13,259 nt of DNA from JANYHY01 sp043784605 (GTDB lineage: Bacteria; Myxococcota_A; Polyangia; Polyangiales; Polyangiaceae). The stretch lies in the NCBI GenBank assembly GCA_043784605.1, contig JAYVYD010000081.1:1-13259 (forward strand), in the 5' to 3' direction. Position numbers and translations under genes: made by a program. Of this stretch, positions 1 to 7,571 are shown in pieces; position 1 is the stretch's first letter, and each line of letters opens with the position of its first letter. The notes under the pieces were generated by a model, which was not told the DNA's origin, did not search any database, and worked only from the letters and a program-made list of their open reading frames with translations.

Positions 1-1761
1 CTCATCGCTGGGCTCTTTGCCAGCCGCACCGCCCTCGCCCAGAGCGCGGAGAGCAAGGCGCAGGCGCTCGACAAGAAGGCGATGGATGAGGACTACCTCA
101 CCGCGGATTTTTCGGCCGCGCAAAAAAAGCTGAGCGACGCCATCAAGATGTGCAGCTCGTGCTCCGCCAAGGTCCGCGCGAACTTGCAGCGTGACTTGGG
201 GACGGTCCAAATCGGCGGCCTCAACGACAAGGCCAAGGCGACCGCCGCGTTCGTCGAGGCGTTGAAGCTCGACCCGACCATCACGCTCAGCAAAGATCTC
301 AAGACGAAGGACATGGAAGCCGCGTTCGCCGACGCGAAGAAGCAGATCGCTGGTGGCGGTGGCGGCGGCGGCGGTGGCGGTGACGACAGTGGTGGCGGCG
401 GCGGTGGTGGTGGTGGTGGTGGTGGTGGCGGCACTCCGTCGGTCAACGACTTCGCGCACACGCCGGTCGCCGAGCAGGTCGTCAAGACGCCCGTGCCTGT
501 CTATGTAGAATACACGGGCAGCGGCGCGCTCAAGCGCGTGGTCCTTCGCTACAAGGGCTTCGGCATGACCGAGTTCGCCAACGTCGACATGGTGAAGATG
601 GGCTCCGGCTACGGCGCCTCGGCCAAGTGCACAGACGTCCAGCAGGGCGACTTCAAGTACTTCATTCAAGGCTTCGACGATCAGAACGACGTCATCGCAT
701 CGGCCGGAAGCCGCAAGAACCCGTTCGTCGTCAACATCCGCGCGTCCGTGGACGACATGAACGGCGACGCCCCGCGCCTACCCGGAAAGAAGCCCGAGAA
801 GCAGTGCGGCGAGACGTGCCCCGAGGGTCCTGCAGGCAAGTGCTGCCGCGATCCCGAGAGCTGCAAGGGCGACGGCGGCGGTGGCGGCACACTCGAGGTC
901 GGCGCCGAGTGCTCGGAGAGCACCGAGTGCAAGAGCAGCATGTGCACCGATGGCAAATGCGCCGAGGCAGCGGCCAAAGGCAAGAGCGACGGCGAGAGCT
1001 GCGAGGCCGACAACGAGTGCTCCAGCGAGTCCTGCAAAGAAGGCAAGTGCGCTGCCGTGGGTCCGAAGAAGGGTCCAAGGATCTTCATCGGACTCGGCGC
1101 GGCGTTCGACATCACGTTCATCAGCTCCACTGACGCGAGCACCAAGAAGGCGTGCCTGGGCGGTATCGGCGCGCCGAAGGGCGTCACTCCGGCTCCGGAC
1201 GAGGGCTATCGCTGCGCCGAGAACGGCGCCGCCTATCCGTCGAACTCGACACAGTTCACGGGTTTGAACGCGAACGGCAACGCCGGTGCGGTCCAGTCCG
1301 GCACCGTGTTCGGCAACTTCCGAATCCTCGCTTCGTTCGACTACGCGCCCACGGGCAACATCCTCATTGGCGGTCGCGCGGGCATCGTGCTCAACGGCTC
1401 GCCGATCTCGAGCTTGCCGTACCTGCACGTCGAGGTGCGCTTCCACTACGTGTTCGGTCAAGAGGCTCTCTGGTCCAAGCACGCCGTCTCGCCGTACATC
1501 ATGGTCGGCGCCGGCGTGAGCACGTACGACGCGGCGGTGTCGGTGCCCGTTCGAGAGGCCGCCGGTACGCCGCTCAAGTTCGTAGACGCGTGGGCCTCCG
1601 GGGGTCCGGTGTTCGCGTCGGTGGGCGGAGGCATTCGCGTTCAGCTCGGCTCACCCAAGGCCGTGATGATGCTGACGCCCGTGAAGGCCGTCATCTCGAT
1701 TCCGCCGAACAGCACGCTGATTTCCCTCGAGCCCGAGCTCGCGTTCGCCTTCGGTTTCTGA
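1..1761 (+). CDS. Exported TPR-like / Gly-linker / Cys-rich / outer-membrane beta-barrel protein (5'-partial)
   Basis: The gene begins before the window: the frame is open from base 1, and its first residues (LIAGLFASRTALAQ) read as the end of a signal peptide with an ALA|Q cleavage site, so the ATG at 82 is internal. Numbering from base 1, residues about 28-115 form a helical segment with a TPR look (AAFVEALKLDP). Two polyglycine blocks follow (118-127, 131-144), then a beta-rich domain (about 150-250). Next comes a Cys-rich stretch (about 268-350) with CxxxxxCxxxxC-type repeats and a second Gly run. The C-terminal 225 residues alternate hydrophobic and polar residues and end in AFAFGF; a terminal Phe is typical of barrels inserted by the BAM machinery. 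Inferred location is the outer membrane, with N-terminal domains probably periplasmic. The ligand or function is unknown. It converges on pyk across a hairpin. Confident as a real gene; the functional class comes from architecture only. Confidence 0.85.
   Translation, partial: LIAGLFASRTALAQSAESKAQALDKKAMDEDYLTADFSAAQKKLSDAIKMCSSCSAKVRANLQRDLGTVQIGGLNDKAKATAAFVEALKLDPTITLSKDLKTKDMEAAFADAKKQIAGGGGGGGGGGDDSGGGGGGGGGGGGGGTPSVNDFAHTPVAEQVVKTPVPVYVEYTGSGALKRVVLRYKGFGMTEFANVDMVKMGSGYGASAKCTDVQQGDFKYFIQGFDDQNDVIASAGSRKNPFVVNIRASVDDMNGDAPRLPGKKPEKQCGETCPEGPAGKCCRDPESCKGDGGGGGTLEVGAECSESTECKSSMCTDGKCAEAAAKGKSDGESCEADNECSSESCKEGKCAAVGPKKGPRIFIGLGAAFDITFISSTDASTKKACLGGIGAPKGVTPAPDEGYRCAENGAAYPSNSTQFTGLNANGNAGAVQSGTVFGNFRILASFDYAPTGNILIGGRAGIVLNGSPISSLPYLHVEVRFHYVFGQEALWSKHAVSPYIMVGAGVSTYDAAVSVPVREAAGTPLKFVDAWASGGPVFASVGGGIRVQLGSPKAVMMLTPVKAVISIPPNSTLISLEPELAFAFGF
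352..432 (+). repeat. GGT/GGC microsatellite encoding two polyglycine blocks
   Basis: Twenty-four Gly codons in two blocks (352-381 and 391-432) are separated by Asp-Asp-Ser. Eight consecutive GGT codons occupy 403-426. Being trinucleotide, length change here keeps the frame, so the linker between the TPR-like and beta domains could vary in length between strains. The mixed GGT/GGC use in the rest suggests an old, partly degenerated tract. Confidence 0.9.
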
Positions 1762-1788
1762 GCCATCTCGCTCGGGGCCGACAGAGGT

Positions 1789-1844
1789 TTCACAAAAAGA
1801 TCAGGAGCGGATTTGGGAAGCCCATTTCCTGAACTTCTTGTGAA
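1789..1844. terminator. Bidirectional terminator-like hairpin between the barrel gene and pyk
   Basis: Arms 1789-1806 and 1827-1844 are inverted complements over 18 positions with 16 Watson-Crick pairs (mismatches 1796/1837 and 1800/1833). The 20-nt loop holds a small TGGG-AAG-CCCA stem. It lies 28 bp after the stop of the plus-strand barrel gene and 25 bp after the expected stop of minus-strand pyk (1869). This is where a shared terminator of two convergent genes belongs. Read on the minus strand the descending arm contains TTTTT; on the plus strand there is no long U tract, so efficiency in that direction is uncertain. Confidence 0.7.
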
Positions 1845-3282
1845 TTCCGCTGCCTGAGACGCGGGCCGCTAGGAGATGACGTGGACTCGGATCGAGTTCG
1901 TGCTTCCGGAGACGCCGATGGGCGCGCCAAAGACGATGACGACGCGCTCGCCTGGGGAGGCCAGGCCGCTCGCCATGAGATCTCCCGTGCACCAGTCGAC
2001 GAGAGCATCGGTGTTGTGAATCGCGGGCATCTCGCGCGGGATGACGCCCCCAGAACATGGCCATGCGCCGGCGTGTCTTGGCGTTCGGTGAGAACGCGAT
2101 GATGGGGACGTGCGGGCGCGAGAGGCTCACGTTCATCGCGCTGGTGCCGCTCTCGGTGAACGAGACGATGTAGCGTGCGCCGATCTCGCGCGCCGTGTTG
2201 CACGCGCCTCGTGCGATGGCCTCGGTGATCGTGGTGGCGCGACTCGCGTACGGCGGCGCTTGATCGAAGAACGGGCTCTTCTCTGCCTCGATGCAGATCT
2301 TGGACATCATCGATGCAGCTTCAATGGGGTAGTCCCCATTCGCCGTCTCGCCGCTGAGCATCACCGCGTCGGTGCCCGAGTAGACGGCGTTCGCGACGTC
2401 GCTCGCTTCGGCGCGTGAGGGTCGCGGGTTCTTCGTCATCGACTGCAGCATCTCGGTCGCGACGATCACGGGCCTGCGCACGCGACGCGCGACGGCGAGC
2501 ATCTGTCGCTGGATGATGGGCACGCGCTCCGGCGGAAACTCCACGCCGAGATCTCCGCGCGCCACCATCGCGCCGTCGCTCGCCGCGAGCACGCTCTCGA
2601 GGTTGTCCACGGCGTCAGGTGTCTCCACCTTCGCGATGATCGGTGTGTCAGCGCCCCACGCCTGCACGATGTCGCGAACGAGGCGCATGTCTTCGGCGCG
2701 CCGAACGAACGAGAGCGCGATGTAGTCGACGCCCAACGAGAGGCCGAACAACAGGTCCGTCTTGTCCTTCTCCGTGAGCGCGCCGCCGCGCATCGTACGG
2801 CTAGGCAAGTGCACACCGATGCGGCTGCGCATGCCGCCGCCCTGCGAAACGCGCACGTGCACACGAGGCGGCTCGACGCTCGTGACGTCGAGCGCGATAC
2901 GACCGTCGTCGAACAAGATCTTGTCGCCCACGCGCACGTCGTCGGACAACCCCTCGTACTGGATCGCTATCGTCTGCTCGTCGGGGTTCTCGAGGCCCTC
3001 GACCAAGATCGCCGCGGAGCCCGTCGCGAGCTCGTAGGGAGCCTTGATCGTGCCCGTTCGTATCTTCGGGCCACACAGATCCTGGAGAGCCGCAACGGCC
3101 TTTCGCTTCTCGTCGGCCACCTTGCGCAGGCGCTTGAAGCGGGTCGCGTGCTCTTCGTGAGTCCCGTGCGAGAAGTTGAAGCGCGCGACGTCCATGCCCG
3201 CGTCGATGAGCGCGCCGAGCATCTCTTCGGAGTCGCAAGCCGGGCCCAAAGTGCACACGAGCTTGGTCCGTCGAATCACCAC
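1801..3282 (-). CDS. pyk: Pyruvate kinase, frameshifted near the C-terminus
   Basis: Pyruvate kinase transfers phosphate from phosphoenolpyruvate to ADP, the last step of glycolysis (cytoplasmic homotetramer). Family motifs are all present: RFNFSHG (34-40), CGPKIRTG (70-77), the catalytic block IIAKVETPDAVDNL (215-228, with Lys218 and Glu220), MVARGDLGVE (239-248), ATEMLQSM (275-282) and SGETANGDYP (310-319). The start is GTG at 3282 (a second GTG follows directly); no good Shine-Dalgarno is seen. At residue 411-412 (FWG) the frame breaks in a C5 run (2047-2051). The uninterrupted frame then gives an Arg/His-rich tail down to 1801, running into the terminator hairpin. The other frame reads GVIPREMPAIHN and ends GSTNSIRVHVIS with stop TAG at 1869-1871, as expected for this family's C-terminal domain. 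Removing one G gives 470 aa, the usual length. Either a sequence error or a real disabling mutation. Confidence 0.95.
   Translation of the reverse strand: MVIRRTKLVCTLGPACDSEEMLGALIDAGMDVARFNFSHGTHEEHATRFKRLRKVADEKRKAVAALQDLCGPKIRTGTIKAPYELATGSAAILVEGLENPDEQTIAIQYEGLSDDVRVGDKILFDDGRIALDVTSVEPPRVHVRVSQGGGMRSRIGVHLPSRTMRGGALTEKDKTDLLFGLSLGVDYIALSFVRRAEDMRLVRDIVQAWGADTPIIAKVETPDAVDNLESVLAASDGAMVARGDLGVEFPPERVPIIQRQMLAVARRVRRPVIVATEMLQSMTKNPRPSRAEASDVANAVYSGTDAVMLSGETANGDYPIEAASMMSKICIEAEKSPFFDQAPPYASRATTITEAIARGACNTAREIGARYIVSFTESGTSAMNVSLSRPHVPIIAFSPNAKTRRRMAMFWGRHPARDARDSQHRCSRRLVHGRSHGERPGLPRRARRHRLWRAHRRLRKHELDPSPRHLLAARVSGSGIHKKFRKWASQIRS
2047..2051 (-). other. Frameshift site in pyk (C5 on +, G5 in the gene)
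   Basis: Coding-strand TGGGGGCGTC should be TGGGGCGTC to give Trp-Gly-Val, the conserved WGV of pyruvate kinases. One surplus G in the homopolymer explains the frame change exactly. Downstream of it the restored frame is fully open to 1869 and matches the family; the uncorrected frame does not. Confidence 0.85.
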
Positions 3283-3354
3283 GCCGGGGAGTCTGCCAAA
3301 AAGGGCGACCTTTGGGGTGTTTTTCGTGATGGGTGTCGGGTAATTGATTGATGC
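3283..3354. promoter_or_regulatory. Divergent pyk/lysA upstream region
   Basis: These 72 bp separate two divergent GTG starts, so promoters for both genes, or at least their proximal elements, should lie here or in the flanking coding sequence. The stretch is more AT-rich than its neighbours (runs AAAAA, TTTTT and TAATTGATTGATG). A CCAAA-N10-TTTGG inverted repeat sits at 3296-3315. I could not pick convincing -35/-10 pairs. Confidence 0.4.
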
Positions 3355-4620
3355 GTGGCGACCTCTCGAGATCGATCGGGCTCATTGTCGATGGGCGGCG
3401 TGCGCCTCTCGGACGTGGTAGCCCGCGCCGGCTCACCGACGTACGCGTATGATCTCGACGCCATCGTTCGCGAGGCACGCGAGCTCGACGACGCGTTCGG
3501 CCCGCAGCGACACCTGGTCTGCTACGCGGTGAAGGCGAACAGCGCAGCTCCGATCGTTCGCGCCCTCGCCCGCTTGGGCTTCGGCGCAGACGTCGTGAGC
3601 GGGCCCGAGCTGCTCGTCGCGCGCGGCTGTGGCATCGAGGCAGACTCGATCGTCTTCAGCGGCGTCGCGAAGCAGGACGCCGAGATCGATCTCGCGATCG
3701 GGGCAGGCGAGCGAGGCATCGAGGCGCTCAGCGTCGAGAGCGTCGAAGAGATCGCGCGCATCGACGCTCGCGCTCACGCCCTCGGCCGCGTGGCGCGCGT
3801 CTCGATTCGCATCAACCCCGGCCTCGAGGAAGCGGTCATCGACACGCACGCGCACATCACCACGGGCCACGACGAGGCGAAATTCGGCGTGCCCAAGGCC
3901 GATCTCTCTGCCGCGCTGCAGGCGGTGACCAAGGCGCGTCACGTCGAACTCGTCGGCATCTCCTCGCACATCGGCTCGCAGCTCACCGACACCGCGGGGT
4001 ATGTGAAGTCCGCGCGGGACCTCTTCGCGCTCGCGGCCGAGATCAAGAAGAGCCACCGCCTCTCGTTCGTCGACGCGGGCGGAGGCTTCGGCGTGGACTA
4101 CGGACAAGGCTGCCCCGCACGGCCCGCCGATTTCGTTCGTGAGGCGTGCAAGGCGATGGCGGACTTCGGACTCGGCGATCTCGCGCTCTACGTGGAGCCG
4201 GGTCGCGCGCTTGTCGCGACGCACGGCGTTCTGCTGACGCGTGTCATCCAGCGCAAGGTCTCCGGCGCACGAAGGTGGCTGATGATCGACGCGGGGATGA
4301 ACGATCTCATCCGCCCCGCGCTCTACCAAGCTCACCACCGGATCATCCCGCTCGAGGAGGTCTCGGGTGAGCAGACGCGATGGCGCGTCGTCGGCCCCGT
4401 GTGCGAGAGCTCCGACGACTTCGGCGAGCACGAACTCCCCGCGAGCCTTGCGCTCGAGCTCTGCGCCCTGCTCGACGCGGGCGCCTACGGCTACACGATG
4501 GCGAGCCGCTACAACGGCCGCGCGCTACCCGCAGAGGTCTTCCTGTCCGAAGGCAAGATCGTCTCGCAGACGCCGCGAGCCGGGTGGAGCGATTGGGTCG
4601 ACGACCGCCTTAAAACCTAG
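3355..4620 (+). CDS. lysA: Diaminopimelate decarboxylase
   Basis: This PLP enzyme decarboxylates meso-diaminopimelate to L-lysine, the last step of the DAP lysine pathway (cytoplasm). It is a fold-type III (alanine-racemase-like) decarboxylase. Visible motifs: CYAVKAN (56-62) with Lys60 as the PLP Schiff-base lysine; SSHIGSQ (203-209); DAGGGFGVDYG (240-250) for phosphate binding; EPGR (281-284); DAGMNDLIRPALY (312-324); GPVCESSD (347-354) with the catalytic Cys350 from the neighbouring subunit; and GAYGYTMASRYNGR (376-389). The length, 421 aa, is normal. The start is taken as GTG 3355; ATG at 3391 (residue 13, MGGVRLSD) is a serious alternative because neither has a clear Shine-Dalgarno and the first 12 residues are not conserved-looking. 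Substrate specificity is inferred from the CESSD and SHIGSQ motifs and from length, which set it apart from ornithine/arginine decarboxylase relatives. Confidence 0.95.
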   Translation: MATSRDRSGSLSMGGVRLSDVVARAGSPTYAYDLDAIVREARELDDAFGPQRHLVCYAVKANSAAPIVRALARLGFGADVVSGPELLVARGCGIEADSIVFSGVAKQDAEIDLAIGAGERGIEALSVESVEEIARIDARAHALGRVARVSIRINPGLEEAVIDTHAHITTGHDEAKFGVPKADLSAALQAVTKARHVELVGISSHIGSQLTDTAGYVKSARDLFALAAEIKKSHRLSFVDAGGGFGVDYGQGCPARPADFVREACKAMADFGLGDLALYVEPGRALVATHGVLLTRVIQRKVSGARRWLMIDAGMNDLIRPALYQAHHRIIPLEEVSGEQTRWRVVGPVCESSDDFGEHELPASLALELCALLDAGAYGYTMASRYNGRALPAEVFLSEGKIVSQTPRAGWSDWVDDRLKT

Positions 4621-4756
4621 AGGTGCAGCGTTTTTCGTCGACAACTTCGCGATCCCTCTTCGCAAGGCTGCGCAGGCGTCGTCGGAAATAATCACCGTAC
4701 AGGAATCCCGGCTCCTAGGGCTCACTCGGCCTCGACGAAAACCACCGCACTTTTAG
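4617..4756. repeat. Long imperfect inverted repeat bracketing the lysA-gcvH gap
   Basis: Arms 4617-4641 and 4732-4756 are inverted complements at 20 of 25 positions (22 counting G-U pairs), with a perfect 10-nt core TTTTCGTCGA / TCGACGAAAA. The inner 90 bp has no convincing ORF. The left arm includes the lysA stop codon. The hexamer TAGAGG occurs at both ends (4618-4623 and 4754-4759) as a direct repeat. It could be a large terminator-type structure (TTTT follows the 19-nt core of the right arm) or a MITE-like insertion remnant. The repeat is seen; its nature is inference. Confidence 0.6.
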
Positions 4757-4776
4757 AGGCGCGTCTAGAGACTCGT

Positions 4777-5163
4777 TCAGCCCGCGGCTTTGACGATCGC
4801 GGCGTACGCCCCGACCTCGAGCAACTCGCCGAGATCGCCGGTGGCTTCGATCACGACCATCCACGCGAGCCCGTAGCAGTCTTCGTTCACGAGCTCTGGC
4901 TTGCTGTCGAGCTCCTTGTTGATGTCGACGATCTTGCCATCGAGCGGGGCGAACAGATCGCTCAGCGTCTTGACGCTCTCGATCGTGCCGAACGCCTTGC
5001 CGGCCGTGACGGTGTCGCCGATCTTTGCGTCGAAGTTCACGAGCGTGATGTCCCCCAGCTGCTCGACTGCGAACTTGGTGATACCGACAGTGACGCGCTT
5101 GCCGTCCACCTTCGCCCACTCGTGGTCTTTCGTGTACTTCAGCGTCTCCGGGAAATCGCTCAT
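4777..5163 (-). CDS. gcvH: Glycine cleavage system H protein
   Basis: GcvH is the lipoyl carrier of the glycine cleavage complex. Its lipoamide arm takes the aminomethyl group from P protein, presents it to T protein, and is reoxidised by L protein. The lipoylation site is clear: the block GTIESVKTLSDLFAPLDG with Lys65 as the lipoylated residue. The N-terminal KYTKDHEWAKVDG and the ITKFAVEQLGDI segment are standard. At 128 aa it is the usual size. The ATG at 5163 has an AGGAG Shine-Dalgarno at 5170-5174 with 6-nt spacing, and this overlaps the gcvT stop codon, so the two genes are clearly co-transcribed. gcvP would normally follow but lysA is convergent downstream, so P protein must be encoded elsewhere. 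Confidence 0.96.
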   Translation of the reverse strand: MSDFPETLKYTKDHEWAKVDGKRVTVGITKFAVEQLGDITLVNFDAKIGDTVTAGKAFGTIESVKTLSDLFAPLDGKIVDINKELDSKPELVNEDCYGLAWMVVIEATGDLGELLEVGAYAAIVKAAG

Positions 5164-5172
5164 CGGTGGCTC

Positions 5173-6294
5173 CTATTTGCTGGTGCGCTTGTAGAACGGC
5201 GTGGGGACGACGACGGCATCGATGTTCTTGCCGCGGCAGTCGACGAAGAACTTCGTCCCGACCTCCGTCATGGGCGTCGGCAGATAGCCGAGGCCGAGGT
5301 TCTTGCCAAGGGTCGGGCAGGGGCCGCCGCTGGTGGTGATGCCGATCTCTTTTCCTTCGAGATCGCGCAGCGGGTATCCGTGACGCGCAATACCGCGCCC
5401 CGTGACCTCGAAGCCGACGAGTTTGCGCACCAGTGGCTTGCTCTTGATCTCGGTGAGCGCCGCCTTGCCGATGAAGTCGCTCGCCTTGCCGAGCTTCGTC
5501 ACCCAGCCGAGGCCTGCCTCGATCGGGTTGGTCGTCTCGTCGATGTCGTTTCCGTAGAGGGACAGGCGTGCCTCGAGTCGCAGCGTGTCGCGCGCGCCGA
5601 GCCCCGCGGGCTTGAGACCAACGTCTCGTCCGAGCTCGAGGAGCTGTTCCCAGAGCGCCGGCGCGTCGTTCCACGCGCAGAAGATCTCGACGCCATCTTC
5701 TCCCGTGTAGCCCGTGCGCGCGGCCGTGGTCTTCACGTTGGCGATGACAGCGTCTCGGAAATGAAAGCTCTTCAGCTCCACCAGCTTCGCCGCATCGCTG
5801 CCGGCGCGCGCGAGGACGTCAAACGCCTTCGGACCTTGGAGCGCGATGAGGGCTGTCGCGTCGGTGCGATCCTCGTAGTCACAGTGGTTCTCCGCCGCCC
5901 GCTTGAAATGGGCCGAGATCTTTGCGTGGTTCGACGCGTTGCAGACGATCAAGAACCTCTCGGCCGAGGCGCGATAGATGATGAGGTCGTCGAGAATGGT
6001 GCCCTGCTCGTTGCACGCGCACGTGTAGAGCGCCTGCCCATCGCCGAGCTTGCTCACGTCGTTCGTCACCAAGTAGTCCACTACGGCGCCCGCGTACTGC
6101 CCGCGCATCTCGAGCTCGCCCATGTGCGAGACGTCGAAGAGGCCCGCCGCCGTGCGCACCGCCGTGTGCTCATCCACGATGCCTGTGTATTGTACAGGCA
6201 TCTCGAATCCGGCGAACGGCACCAGCCTCCCGCCGGCCTTTTTGTGCGCTTCGTAGAGAGAGGTGCGTCGCAGAGTTTCCGTCGTCATCGGCAT
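5173..6294 (-). CDS. gcvT: Glycine cleavage system T protein (aminomethyltransferase)
   Basis: GcvT releases ammonia from the aminomethyl-lipoyl H protein and transfers the methylene group to tetrahydrofolate, forming 5,10-methylene-THF. Family landmarks: FAGFEMPVQY (27-36), GLFDVSHMGE (51-60), GTILDDLIIY (98-107) containing the catalytic Asp, RTGYTGEDG (193-201), GLGARDTLRLEA (231-242), and TTSGGPCPTLGKNLGLGYLP (320-339) in the C-terminal barrel. The length of 373 aa is typical. Start ATG at 6294 (MPMTTE); an ATG two codons later is equally possible, and no strong Shine-Dalgarno supports either. It lies 29 bp after the Stig1-repeat lipoprotein and 9 bp before gcvH. No glycine riboswitch fits in the 29-bp gap; a promoter may lie inside the preceding gene, or the four minus-strand genes may be one transcript. 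Confidence 0.96.
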   Translation of the reverse strand: MPMTTETLRRTSLYEAHKKAGGRLVPFAGFEMPVQYTGIVDEHTAVRTAAGLFDVSHMGELEMRGQYAGAVVDYLVTNDVSKLGDGQALYTCACNEQGTILDDLIIYRASAERFLIVCNASNHAKISAHFKRAAENHCDYEDRTDATALIALQGPKAFDVLARAGSDAAKLVELKSFHFRDAVIANVKTTAARTGYTGEDGVEIFCAWNDAPALWEQLLELGRDVGLKPAGLGARDTLRLEARLSLYGNDIDETTNPIEAGLGWVTKLGKASDFIGKAALTEIKSKPLVRKLVGFEVTGRGIARHGYPLRDLEGKEIGITTSGGPCPTLGKNLGLGYLPTPMTEVGTKFFVDCRGKNIDAVVVPTPFYKRTSK

Positions 6295-6323
6295 CGCACG
6301 TTACGCGTTTTGCACGCGCGCGG

Positions 6324-7571
6324 TCAATCGGGCGTGCAGCCTTGCATGTTCCACGAGCCGCAGTTGTAGAGGTTCGGTCCGCAGCTGCACGGGTTGTGAC
6401 CGCCGTAGATGGAGCCGGGCGAGAGTGGCTGGTTGGAACTGCACGCGTCTTTGGCGACGTTCTTCCAGACGAGCTCGTTGTACGTGCCGCACGTGTCGCA
6501 GTCATTCGCGGCCGAGTTCGGGTTCTGTGTGCAGTAGATCGCGCCGCCCGGAGGGTTCGGGTAGGCGGTGGACCACGGCGAGATGTTCCAGCCCTTGGCT
6601 TTGCACCACGCCGTCGCGACCACCGAGCAAGGCTGTGAGTTCGTGCACGTGCTGTTGGCGCACACGAAGCCGGGCGCGCAAGCGAGTCCGCAGCCGTTGC
6701 AGTTGTCCCGATCCGAGGTGAGATCGATGCACTGTTTGCCGCACGAGCTGAGCCCCTTGCCGCACTGCAAGACGCAGTTGCCCGCGATGCAGATCTCGCC
6801 GTTGTTGTTGTTGCAGACCTTGCCGCACGACCCGCAGTTGGCCTGATCGGTGTCGGTCTTCGCGCAGTAGGGCGCGCCGCCGTCGCCTGCGCAGAGCGTC
6901 TCGTTGAGCCCGCAGTTGCTTTGGCACTTGCCGTTGCTGCACACGAAGCCGTTGCCGCAGACCACGCCGCACTGTCCACAGTTGGCGTTGTCGTTGAGGA
7001 CGGCCGAGCAGAACGGAGGGCCGCCGTCGGCCGCGCAGACCTGTTCGTTGACTCCGCAAGTGTTACCGCATTTGCCCGCCGAGCAGACCTGACCGGTGGG
7101 GCACACGCCGTTGCAGCCTCCGCAGTTCTTCGCATCGGTGTTCGGGTTGATGCAAGAGATTGCGCCGCCGTCGCCGACGCAGAGCGTCTGCTGAGCCGGA
7201 CACTGCGCGGCGCACTTGCCAGCCGCGCAGACTTCACCTCCGCCGCATGACTTGCCGCACGCGCCGCAGTTCTTCGAGTCGACTTGAACGTCGAAGCACG
7301 AGGCCCCGCACTGCGTAGAGCCCGCGCCACACGTCAGCGCGCAGGTGCCGGCGCTACACACCTCTCCCGGTTTGCACGCGACGCCGCATGAGCCGCAGTT
7401 GGCGGGATCGTTGAACGTGTCGATGCACTCCTTGTTGCACATCGTCTCGCCCGCGCTGCACGTGGCCGCGGTCTGCCCGGGAGCGCTCGAGCACCCGAAC
7501 ACCGCGATCACGACGAGCGCGCTGACGCCCACCCCGATCTTCACCCGCCAACCGATGTCGTGGGAACTCAT
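6324..7571 (-). CDS. Lipoprotein with six Stig1-like Cys-rich repeats and an unassigned C-terminal domain
   Basis: The start is ATG 7571, whose A is shared with the stop of the upstream gene (TGATG), suggesting translational coupling. The 57-codon N-terminal extension open upstream lies inside that gene and looks like a shadow frame. The protein is 415 aa. A signal peptide (hydrophobic 12-26) ends in lipobox VFGC with Cys27, so it is a lipoprotein. Residues about 38-309 hold six repeats of about 40-47 aa, with pattern C..C......D..NCG.CG..C..G.VC..G.C as in the Stig1 family common in myxobacteria; repeats 3-5 carry a GDGG or ADGG insert. The last 100 residues (about 315-415) switch to a different Cys/Trp/Asn-rich domain (WCKAKGWNISPW, CDTCGTYNELVWKN, CSCGPNLYNCGSW) that I do not recognise. 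Likely a disulfide-rich surface adhesin or binding protein; the ligand is unknown. Confidence 0.85.
   Translation of the reverse strand: MSSHDIGWRVKIGVGVSALVVIAVFGCSSAPGQTAATCSAGETMCNKECIDTFNDPANCGSCGVACKPGEVCSAGTCALTCGAGSTQCGASCFDVQVDSKNCGACGKSCGGGEVCAAGKCAAQCPAQQTLCVGDGGAISCINPNTDAKNCGGCNGVCPTGQVCSAGKCGNTCGVNEQVCAADGGPPFCSAVLNDNANCGQCGVVCGNGFVCSNGKCQSNCGLNETLCAGDGGAPYCAKTDTDQANCGSCGKVCNNNNGEICIAGNCVLQCGKGLSSCGKQCIDLTSDRDNCNGCGLACAPGFVCANSTCTNSQPCSVVATAWCKAKGWNISPWSTAYPNPPGGAIYCTQNPNSAANDCDTCGTYNELVWKNVAKDACSSNQPLSPGSIYGGHNPCSCGPNLYNCGSWNMQGCTPD

Noticed and set aside
82..1761. ATG 82 as the start of the barrel protein
   Set aside because: The frame is open to base 1 and the upstream residues form the end of a signal peptide with an ALA cleavage site.
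6295..6323. Glycine riboswitch before gcvT
   Set aside because: The 29-bp gap is too short for an aptamer, and no typical core is seen in the flanking coding sequence.
5122..6369. 415-codon plus-strand ORF opposite gcvT
   Set aside because: Shadow of a clearly identified gcvT/gcvH region; composition typical of antisense GC-rich frames.
6600..7460. CRISPR-like or DNA tandem repeat array
   Set aside because: The periodicity is protein-level (Stig1-type Cys repeats) with diverged DNA and no constant repeat/spacer pattern.
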